The translations under genes were made by a program, and so were the position numbers. A stretch of DNA of 62,852 bases. It comes from DASXSB01 sp036506275 (GTDB lineage: Bacteria > Methylomirabilota > Methylomirabilia > Rokubacteriales > CSP1-6). The notes beneath the pieces are model-generated. The model was not told the DNA's origin and did no database searches. It saw only the letters and a program-made list of their open reading frames with translations. This document shows, piece after piece, positions 56,785-62,852 of this stretch (its first letter is position 1; every line of letters begins with the position of its first letter). Where the stretch lies: positions 1-62,852 of the forward strand of contig DASXSB010000099.1 in the NCBI GenBank assembly GCA_036506275.1. The letters run 5' to 3'.

Positions 56785-59700
56785 AGTGTCCCCGGTGCCA
56801 GCAGGAAAACCCCCCTCAGGCGAAGTTTTGCCTGGAGTGCGCGACGCCGCTGGCGCTTCGGTGCACGAACTGCGGAACCCAGCTGCCCGCGGGCGCCAAG
56901 TTCTGCTTCGAGTGCGCGACGCCTGTCGGTGGTCCTGACTCACCACCGCGCTTCTCCGCCCCCGACGCCTATACCCCGAAGCACCTCGCGGAACGAATCA
57001 TCAACTCCAAGACCGCCCTTGAAGGGGAGCGCAAGCAAGTCACGGTGCTCTTTGCCGATCTGAAAGGTTCGATGGAGTTACTGGCCGACCGTGATCCGGA
57101 GGAGGCGCGGAAGCTCCTCGACCCGATTCTCGAGCGGATGATCGAAGCGGTCCACCGGTACGAGGGGACCGTGAACCAGGTGATGGGCGACGGGATCATG
57201 GCTCTATTCGGCGCCCCTCTCGCCCACGAGGATCATGCAGTCCGGGCCTGCTACGCCGCGTTGCGGATGCAGGAATCGGTGAAACGATACGCCGAGGAGG
57301 TACACCGGACGGCCGGCGTGCCGCTGCATATCCGGGTCGGCGTGAACTCCGGCGAGGTCGTTGTGCGTTCGATCGGGAGCGACCTTCATATGGACTACAC
57401 GGCCGTCGGTCAGACGACGCACCTGGCGGCGCGCCTAGAGCAGATGGCCATGCCGGGGTCCATCCTCATCTCGCCCGAGACGTTGAGTCTGGCCGAAGGG
57501 TACGTGGCGGTGAAGCCCCTCGGGGAGCGACCGATCAAAGGCCTGGAAGCCCCTCTCGAGGTCTTTGAGGTTGTCGGCGCGGGCACCGTACGCTCGCGGC
57601 TGCAGGCGGCCGCGGCCCGCGGCCTGACGCGCTTTGTCGGGCGCGACCCAGAGATGGGACAGCTCCGCCAGGCCATGGAGACGGCCGGCGCCGGGCACGG
57701 CCAGGTCGTCGCCGTGGTCGGCGAGCCCGGTGTAGGCAAGTCTCGCCTCTTCTGGGAGTTCACCCACTCGCACCGCACGCAGGGCTGGTTGATCGTTGAG
57801 AGTAGCTCAGTCTCGTACGGGAAGGCGACGGCGTTTCTCCCACTCATTGAGCTCCTCCGGGGCTATTTCCAGATCGAGGCGCGCGATGAGGCGCGCAAGA
57901 TCCGCGAGAAGGTGACGGGCAGGCTTTTCTCGCTGGACCGAGCACTGGAGCCCTTCCTCCCCGCGTTGCTCTGGCTCCTCGATGTTCCTGTCGACGACCC
58001 GCACTGGCAGCGGCTCGACCCCGCCCAACGCCGCCAGCAGGCGCTCGATGGGATCAAGCGAGTGCTCCTGCGAGAGAGCCAGGTCCAGCCGCTCTTGATG
58101 GTATTTGAGGATCTGCACTGGATCGATGCCGAAACCCAGGCATTCTTGGACAGCACGGTGGAGAGCCTTCCCACCGGCCGGGTGCTGCTCCTGGTGAACT
58201 ATCGGCCGGAATATCAGCACACCTGGGGGAGCCGGACCTACTACCGGCAGGTTCGCATCGATCCCCTTCCGCCCGAGCACGCCGATCAGCTGCTCGAAGT
58301 CTTGCTCGGGAACGAGGCAGGTCTTCAGTCGCTCAAGCGACTACTCATCGAGCGGACCGAGGGCAATCCCTTCTTCCTCGAAGAGAGCGTCCGGACGCTG
58401 GTCGAGACGAAGGTCCTGGCGGGCGAGCGAGGAGCCTACCGCCTGGCGAAGGCGGCCCACACTCTAGAGATCCCGGCGACAACCCAGGCGATACTGGCCG
58501 CGCGCATCGATCGCCTCGCTCCCGAAGACAAGCGGCTTCTCCAGGCCGCCTCTGTCATCGGCAAGGACGTGCCCTTCACACTCCTCCAGGCCGTCGCCGA
58601 CGGCCCCGAAGAGAGTCTCCGCCGCGGCCTCAGCAACCTTCAGACTGCCGAGTTCCTCTATGAGGGGCGGCTCTTCCCGGACCTCGAGTACACGTTCAAG
58701 CACGCGCTGACTCACGACGTCGCTTATCGGAGCCTCATTCAAGAGCGGCGGCGCGCTCTCCATCGCCAGATCGTGGAGACCATCGAGCGGCTGCATCCCG
58801 ACCGGCTCGCGGAGCAGATCGAACGGCTCGCCCACCACGCGATCGGGGGCGAGGCATGGGGCAAGGCCGTCACCTATCTCCGGCAGGCTGGGGCCAAGGC
58901 CTTCGCCCGTTCGGCCAACCGGGAGGCGGCGACGCATCTCGAGCAGGCTCTCAGTGCTCTGGATCACTTTCCGGAAGATCGGGACACGCTCGCCCAGGCC
59001 ATCGATCTTCGGATCGAGCTGCGCCACGCGCTTTGGCCGCTCGGTGAGAACGAGCGGATCCTCGAGCAGCTTCATCGAGCTGAGACTCTGGCGGAGACGC
59101 TCGGCGATCAGCGTCGACTGGCACGAGTCCTTTCAGCGATGGGCTATAGCTTCTGGATGCTGGGCGATCCTGACGATGTCGTCGTGTCCAACCAACGGGC
59201 TTTGGCGATTGCCACGAGCCTGGGAGACTTCGCCCTCGAGGCCGCGGCGAACTTCGCCCTCGGGCTCGCCTACCATGACCTCGGGGAATACCGTCGGGCC
59301 ACGGAACTCCTGAACAGCAACATAGCCTCCCTGCAGGGCGAGCGGATGTACGGGCGCTTCGGTACTGCCGGTGTCACGTCGGTTCTGTCCACAATGGCGC
59401 TGGCGTGGTGCCACGCCGAGCTGGGATCGTTTTCCGAGGGTATCGCCCGTGGGGAGGAAGCTCTTCGGATTGCCCAGGCGCGTGATGACAAGTTGAGTCT
59501 GATGTTCGCGGACCTAGCCGTGGGTCAGCTCTACCTACGCCAGGGAGATCTCGTCCGGGCAGTTCCCAGACTCGAACGCGGACTCGCCACCTGCCGGACG
59601 TGGGACTTCCCGTCCTGGCTTCCGTGGCTGGCTTCACGAGTGGGCGCTGCCTACACGCTGGCCGGTCGTATCGCTGAGGCTCTGCCGCTACTGGAACAGT

Positions 59701-60140
59701 CCGTGGAACAAGCTGCGGCCATGGGTTGGAAAGCGGATGCCGCGTCGCTCGCCGCGAAGCTGAGTGAGGCATACCTCGGAGCCGGTCGGTTTCAGGAGGC
59801 GTCCTCTCTAGCTGCGCGCGCCCTCGATCTCGCGGTGGAGCACAGGCGCCGTGGTGATCACGTCTGGGCCCTGCGCCTGCTCGGCGAGATCGCGTCCCGC
59901 TGCGGTCCGCCCCATCTCGACCGGGCCGATGGCCACTATCGTCAGGCTCTCGCCCTCGCCCACGAGTTGGGCATGCGGCCCCTCGTGGCGCACTGCCACT
60001 TCGGCCTCGCAAAGCTCTGCCAGCGTACGGGCAACCGCGATCAGGCCCAGGAGGAGCACGTCGCGACAGCGACGACGATGTACCGCGAAATGGGCATGAC
60101 GTACTGGCTGGAGAAGGCCGAGGCGGAAATGAGAGCGTGA
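56781..60140 (+). CDS. Zinc-ribbon / cyclase-like / AAA ATPase / TPR regulator
   Basis: 1119 residues from ATG 56781. Same order as the regulator at 15.4-18.2 kb: two zinc ribbons (MKCPRCQQEN, FCLEC, CTNCG, FCFEC), class III cyclase-like domain (about 85-230), AAA/STAND ATPase (Walker A GEPGVGKS at 314-321; LLMVFEDLHWID), then about 400 residues of TPRs. Metal Asp93 and Asp137 are kept, but positions 211 and 214, Asp and Asn in the paralog, are Gln and His (AVGQTTHLAARL), so cyclase activity is doubtful. The gene lies inside a broken ABC_sub_bind gene and between two tRNA halves, indicating transfer. Confidence 0.9.
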   Translation: MKCPRCQQENPPQAKFCLECATPLALRCTNCGTQLPAGAKFCFECATPVGGPDSPPRFSAPDAYTPKHLAERIINSKTALEGERKQVTVLFADLKGSMELLADRDPEEARKLLDPILERMIEAVHRYEGTVNQVMGDGIMALFGAPLAHEDHAVRACYAALRMQESVKRYAEEVHRTAGVPLHIRVGVNSGEVVVRSIGSDLHMDYTAVGQTTHLAARLEQMAMPGSILISPETLSLAEGYVAVKPLGERPIKGLEAPLEVFEVVGAGTVRSRLQAAAARGLTRFVGRDPEMGQLRQAMETAGAGHGQVVAVVGEPGVGKSRLFWEFTHSHRTQGWLIVESSSVSYGKATAFLPLIELLRGYFQIEARDEARKIREKVTGRLFSLDRALEPFLPALLWLLDVPVDDPHWQRLDPAQRRQQALDGIKRVLLRESQVQPLLMVFEDLHWIDAETQAFLDSTVESLPTGRVLLLVNYRPEYQHTWGSRTYYRQVRIDPLPPEHADQLLEVLLGNEAGLQSLKRLLIERTEGNPFFLEESVRTLVETKVLAGERGAYRLAKAAHTLEIPATTQAILAARIDRLAPEDKRLLQAASVIGKDVPFTLLQAVADGPEESLRRGLSNLQTAEFLYEGRLFPDLEYTFKHALTHDVAYRSLIQERRRALHRQIVETIERLHPDRLAEQIERLAHHAIGGEAWGKAVTYLRQAGAKAFARSANREAATHLEQALSALDHFPEDRDTLAQAIDLRIELRHALWPLGENERILEQLHRAETLAETLGDQRRLARVLSAMGYSFWMLGDPDDVVVSNQRALAIATSLGDFALEAAANFALGLAYHDLGEYRRATELLNSNIASLQGERMYGRFGTAGVTSVLSTMALAWCHAELGSFSEGIARGEEALRIAQARDDKLSLMFADLAVGQLYLRQGDLVRAVPRLERGLATCRTWDFPSWLPWLASRVGAAYTLAGRIAEALPLLEQSVEQAAAMGWKADAASLAAKLSEAYLGAGRFQEASSLAARALDLAVEHRRRGDHVWALRLLGEIASRCGPPHLDRADGHYRQALALAHELGMRPLVAHCHFGLAKLCQRTGNRDQAQEEHVATATTMYREMGMTYWLEKAEAEMRA

Positions 60141-60142
60141 CC

Positions 60143-60181
60143 ACGAACCTCAAAAGCGCGAAGGCGCTCGGCCTCACGATT
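60143..60181 (+). pseudogene. C-terminal remnant of the ABC_sub_bind gene
   Basis: Three nt after the regulator stop one frame reads TNLKSAKALGLTI, the near-invariant last helix of ABC_sub_bind proteins, which normally continues into a short tail ending in a stop. Here it loses similarity after LTI. With the stub at 56602 it shows that the regulator replaced the middle of this gene. Confidence 0.6.
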
Positions 60182-60225
60182 ACGGGCACGTTCAGTGGTT
60201 CGGAGGTTGACGACGGCGTGCAAGG

Positions 60226-60241
60226 GCGGCCCTTACAAGGC
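60226..60241 (+). repeat. 16-bp direct repeat at the tRNA-Val anticodon (right copy)
   Basis: Exact second copy of GCGGCCCTTACAAGGC (first copy 56207-56222). Right boundary of the roughly 4.0-kb segment. Confidence 0.6.
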
Positions 60242-60275
60242 CGAGGTCGCAGGTTCGACCCTGCTCTGCCTACCA
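60226..60275 (+). pseudogene. tRNA-Val(TAC), 3' half remnant
   Basis: From GCGGCCCTTACAAGGC through the T arm to the encoded CCA it matches the 3' part of the intact tRNA at 62777, with one base deleted in the T loop (TTCGAC for TTCGATC) and one C-to-T change in the acceptor strand. The D arm and 5' acceptor strand are absent, replaced by unrelated sequence. Confidence 0.85.
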
Positions 60276-60338
60276 TCCAAACTCGATGAGTCCTCGTCCT
60301 TCTCCCGGACACCAGCGACGCCGAAAAGGAGACGCACG

Positions 60339-61841
60339 ATGACCCGAGTCGGGCTCGCCAGCTTCACGGCAACGCTCTTGATCTCGGCTTCGTCCGCTTT
60401 CGCCCAGACGTCGGCTGCGCCGCCCGATTCGCCGCCGACCGCCAGCGCCACGGCGGCGCCGAAGCTCAGACAGTTGAGCATCGCCAACAAGCCGTGGATC
60501 GGCGACTTCGACAAGATGCTGGAGCGCCGTGTCATCCGAGTGGACGCCCCCTACAGCCGATCGCTGTTCTTCAGCGACAAGGGGCGCGAGCGCGGCCTTG
60601 CCGCCGAGCTGATCCGCGATTTCGAACGCTACGTCAACATCAAGTACGCGAAGGCGCTCGGCAAGCGGCCCCTCACGATCTACATCGTGCCCTCCACACG
60701 GGACCAGCTCTTGCTCGACCTCGCGGCCGGCCTCACCGACATCGCCATCGGCAACCTCACCGTGACCGCGGAGCGCCAGAGGTTCGTCGACTTCGTCACG
60801 CTCGACGAGGGCCGGCGCACCATGAACGAGATCGTCGTCACCGGCCCCACCAGCCCCACGCTGTCCCGGCTCGACGACCTGTCGGGGAAGAAGGTGCCCG
60901 TGCGCAAGGCATCGAGCTACTACGAGAGTCTGGAAAAGCTGAACGAGCAATTCCGGCGGGATGGCAAGCCCGAGGTGGAGCTGGTGCTCGTCTCCGACGC
61001 CCTCGAGGACGAGGACATGATGGAGATGCTCGACGCCGGGCTCTTCGAGATCCTCGTCGTCGACGACTGGAAGGCGCGGATGTGGGCGCAGGTAATTCCG
61101 AAGATCACGCTGCGCACCGACCTCGTGCTGCGCGCGGACGCCAAGACGGGCTGGGCCATTCGCAAGGACAGTCCACGGCTGGCCGCCGAGATCGACGACT
61201 TCTTCCGCAACTGGGCGCTCAAGCAGGGCGTGGTGGCGTACCGGATGAACCAGTACATGAAGCGGATCAAGGAGCTCAGAGATCCCACCGCCGACGCCGA
61301 CTGGCAGCGCTTCCAGCAGACCCTGAAGCTGTTCGAGAAGTACGGGCCGCGCTACGGCTTCGATCCTCTCATGCTCGCCGCCCAGGGCTACCAGGAATCG
61401 CGCCTCAACCAGAGCGCGCGAAGCCACGTGGGGGCCGTCGGCGTCATGCAGCTCATGCCGGCGACGGGCGAGCAGATGAAAGTGGGTGACATCAAGGTCA
61501 CCGAGGCGAACATCCACGCCGGCGCGAAGTACATGGATATGTTGATGACGAGGTATTTTGCCGACGCCAACTTCAGCGAGGGGAACCGGCCCCTGTTCGC
61601 GTTCGCCGCCTACAATGCGGGGCCCGGCAACGTGGCGAAGGTCCGCAAGGAGGCGGCCGCGCGTGGCCTCGATCCCAACAAGTGGTTCAACAACGTCGAG
61701 ATCGTCGTCGGTCAGAGGATCGGGACGGAGACGACCACGTACGTCCGGAACATCTACAAGTACTACGTCGCCTATCGGCTGACGCTCGACGCCCAGGCGG
61801 CCGCGCAGAAGGCCCGCGAACGCGAGTCGAAGCCGCAATAG
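60339..61841 (+). CDS. MltF-like lytic murein transglycosylase
   Basis: 500 residues from ATG 60339 (AAAAGGAGA upstream); a longer open frame reaches back through the tRNA fragment but is not credible. Signal peptide (LASFTATLLISASSAFA). An N-terminal type 3 solute-binding domain (about 50-310: AAGLTDIAIGNLTVTAERQR, WAIRKDSPRLAAEIDDFF) precedes an SLT domain (YGFDPLMLAAQGYQESRLNQ with the catalytic Glu, GAVGVMQLMPATGEQM, FAFAAYNAGPGNVAKVR). This is the MltF layout: periplasmic peptidoglycan cleavage controlled by a ligand domain. Confidence 0.93.
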   Translation: MTRVGLASFTATLLISASSAFAQTSAAPPDSPPTASATAAPKLRQLSIANKPWIGDFDKMLERRVIRVDAPYSRSLFFSDKGRERGLAAELIRDFERYVNIKYAKALGKRPLTIYIVPSTRDQLLLDLAAGLTDIAIGNLTVTAERQRFVDFVTLDEGRRTMNEIVVTGPTSPTLSRLDDLSGKKVPVRKASSYYESLEKLNEQFRRDGKPEVELVLVSDALEDEDMMEMLDAGLFEILVVDDWKARMWAQVIPKITLRTDLVLRADAKTGWAIRKDSPRLAAEIDDFFRNWALKQGVVAYRMNQYMKRIKELRDPTADADWQRFQQTLKLFEKYGPRYGFDPLMLAAQGYQESRLNQSARSHVGAVGVMQLMPATGEQMKVGDIKVTEANIHAGAKYMDMLMTRYFADANFSEGNRPLFAFAAYNAGPGNVAKVRKEAAARGLDPNKWFNNVEIVVGQRIGTETTTYVRNIYKYYVAYRLTLDAQAAAQKARERESKPQ

Positions 61842-61882
61842 TCAGACTGCCGGTTCGACGCCTCGCGGCGGCGAACGCGGGT

Positions 61883-62524
61883 TCACAACACCGCTGAAAT
61901 CGTCTCGCTCGGTGTCATCTCGCGCGCGGGCACGCCGACGACGGTCGTTCCCGGGCGCACGTTCTTCCGCACCAGCGCGCCGGCGCCTACGGTCGCCCAT
62001 GCGCCCACGACCAGGCCGGGAAGCACCGTGCTCCCAAGAGCCAGGAAGGCGCCTTCCGCAGCGGTGGCGCCACCGGCGAGATGCGCGACCGCGATGTGCA
62101 CGTAGTTCCCGACCCGACAGTGGTGATCGACACTCGCCTTGGTATTGAGGATGACGTGAGCGCCGATCTCGGCGCCGGGCTGCACGACGGCGCCAGCGCA
62201 CACCACGGTGCCGGGACCGAGGGGGACTTCGGGGTGGACCCAGGAGAATGGATGGACCGCCGTCACCCATTCGAACTCCATCTGTTCGGCGATTCGCTTA
62301 CGTAGCTTGTTGTCGCCGATACCGATGATCGCGTGTTTGACGCCGCTCGAAGCCGCTTCCGAGATGGGACCGCGGACCGGAATGCCGAGGAGCTTTTGCC
62401 CCCACCGTTTCTGATCGTCGTCGAAATATGCCGTGACCCTGTGATCCAGCGCGATCAGTATGCTGGCGACGACCACCGCATGACCCCCGGCACCGAGGAT
62501 GACAATGTCACGAGAGTGTCGCAT
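61883..62524 (-). CDS. NeuD/PglD-type sugar O- or N-acetyltransferase
   Basis: 213 residues. An N-terminal Rossmann-like part (DIVILGAGGHAVVVASILIA, AYFDDDQKRWG, HAIIGIGDNKLRKRIAEQ) precedes a left-handed beta-helix of hexapeptide repeats (GPGTVVCAGAVVQPGAEIGA, HVILNTKASVDHHCRVGNYV, GSTVLPGLVVGAWATVGAGA). The active-site His is in DHHCRVGNYVHIA. The family acetylates UDP-amino sugars or sialic-like sugars for surface glycans. It stands alone here, without other glycan genes. Confidence 0.9.
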   Translation of the reverse strand: MRHSRDIVILGAGGHAVVVASILIALDHRVTAYFDDDQKRWGQKLLGIPVRGPISEAASSGVKHAIIGIGDNKLRKRIAEQMEFEWVTAVHPFSWVHPEVPLGPGTVVCAGAVVQPGAEIGAHVILNTKASVDHHCRVGNYVHIAVAHLAGGATAAEGAFLALGSTVLPGLVVGAWATVGAGALVRKNVRPGTTVVGVPAREMTPSETISAVL

Positions 62525-62739
62525 CTCTCGCCCCTACACATGTTGCCGATCACGTGATGCGAGAAGCTCCAGATCGCTTGAATCGTAAAGTCCGCGCGCG
62601 CGACCTCCTGTTCTCTGGGACGTCGATCTACACAATGCTCCGTGCCCGATGATTTCGCTACATAGATCTTCACAGATCAGCACAAAGTCGTACGCACCCG
62701 CTCACGGGCACGTGTACGGCACGTCTCACCGGGTCAAGC

Positions 62740-62768
62740 TTGACGATCGCGCGCAACCCCGCGAGAAT
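62740..62768 (+). promoter_or_regulatory. Promoter of tRNA-Val
   Basis: TTGACG, 17 nt, GAGAAT, ending 8 nt before the first base of the tRNA. The same -35 is seen at recA and at the cyclase gene near 18.3 kb. Confidence 0.5.
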
Positions 62769-62776
62769 CCTGCTAC

Positions 62777-62852
62777 GGGCGGATAGCTCAGCCGGGAGAG
62801 CGCGGCCCTTACAAGGCCGAGGTCGCAGGTTCGATCCCTGCTCCGCCTACCA
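62777..62852 (+). tRNA. tRNA-Val (anticodon TAC)
   Basis: 76 nt with encoded CCA, ending exactly at the window edge. Acceptor GGGCGGA pairs with TCCGCCT (one G-T at the tip). D arm GCTCAGCCGGGAGAGC, anticodon arm CGGCC-CTTACAA-GGCCG giving anticodon TAC, T arm GCAGG-TTCGATC-CCTGC. Reads GTA and other Val codons by wobble. It is the intact relative of the split copy at 56.2/60.2 kb. Confidence 0.95.

Noticed and set aside
1..62852. CRISPR array, rRNA operon or insertion-sequence transposase
   Set aside because: I saw no regularly spaced repeats, no rRNA signatures and no transposase or integrase frames anywhere in the window.

Overview
This is a GC-rich (roughly 70 percent by eye) stretch of bacterial chromosome, mostly housekeeping genes in short, tightly overlapped operons with many GTG and TTG starts. 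Gene content (TAXI receptor, paired zinc-ribbon/cyclase/AAA/TPR regulators, an ABC_sub_bind-type Tat substrate-binding protein, tungsten aldehyde:ferredoxin oxidoreductase, pyruvoyl arginine decarboxylase) recalls Candidatus Rokubacteria/Methylomirabilota or a deltaproteobacterium-like lineage. That placement is inference; there is no rRNA in the window.

Layout. 0-2.6 kb: 3' end of ftsK, then two tandem paralogs resembling a PD-(D/E)XK nuclease fold that has lost its E-x-K residues. 2.7-7.5 kb (minus): acyl-CoA dehydrogenase, ECF sigma factor, zinc-finger anti-sigma factor, DUF4139 protein. 7.6-14.7 kb: extradiol dioxygenase-like VOC protein, TAXI receptor, sugar ABC importer without ATPase, then aat-lolA-yajQ. 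14.7-18.2 kb (minus): cyclase/AAA/TPR regulator cut by an in-frame TGA. 18.4-34.6 kb: rimO-pgpA-cinA-TPR-thpR-patatin, a three-gene polysaccharide island (frameshifted deacetylase, glucuronyl C5-epimerase, methyltransferase), then intein-containing recA-recX-alaS and a two-component pair. 34.6-36.7 kb: MBL-fold lipoprotein, DUF3568 lipoprotein behind a sigma-54-like promoter, small secreted protein. 36.7-41.9 kb: polyamine locus, with agmatinase and pyruvoyl arginine decarboxylase facing speD-speE across a spacer with matched divergent promoters. 42-48.6 kb: maf, NMT1-like receptor, MagIII-type glycosylase, and the minus-strand run rarA-ddl-murG with a HAD hydrolase. 48.7-56.2 kb: two secreted TPR proteins, an aldehyde:ferredoxin oxidoreductase and an Ala/Pro-rich membrane protein.

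56.2-62.9 kb is the most unusual part. A tRNA-Val(TAC) gene is present as a 5' half and a 3' half about 4 kb apart, sharing a 16-bp direct repeat at the anticodon. Between them lies an intact second cyclase/AAA/TPR regulator that itself interrupts an ABC_sub_bind gene, whose N- and C-terminal stubs survive on either side. An intact tRNA-Val of the same sequence ends the window, after an MltF-like transglycosylase and a NeuD-type acetyltransferase.

Regulatory signals are unusually readable. Several promoters have the form TTGAC(A/G)-N17/18-TAGA(A/G)T, and at least seven genes have a -10-like box only 6-11 nt before the start codon with no Shine-Dalgarno sequence, which suggests leaderless transcripts. 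MurG (CTG), ThpR (ATA) and Maf lack a usable ATG/GTG/TTG start at their conserved N-termini.
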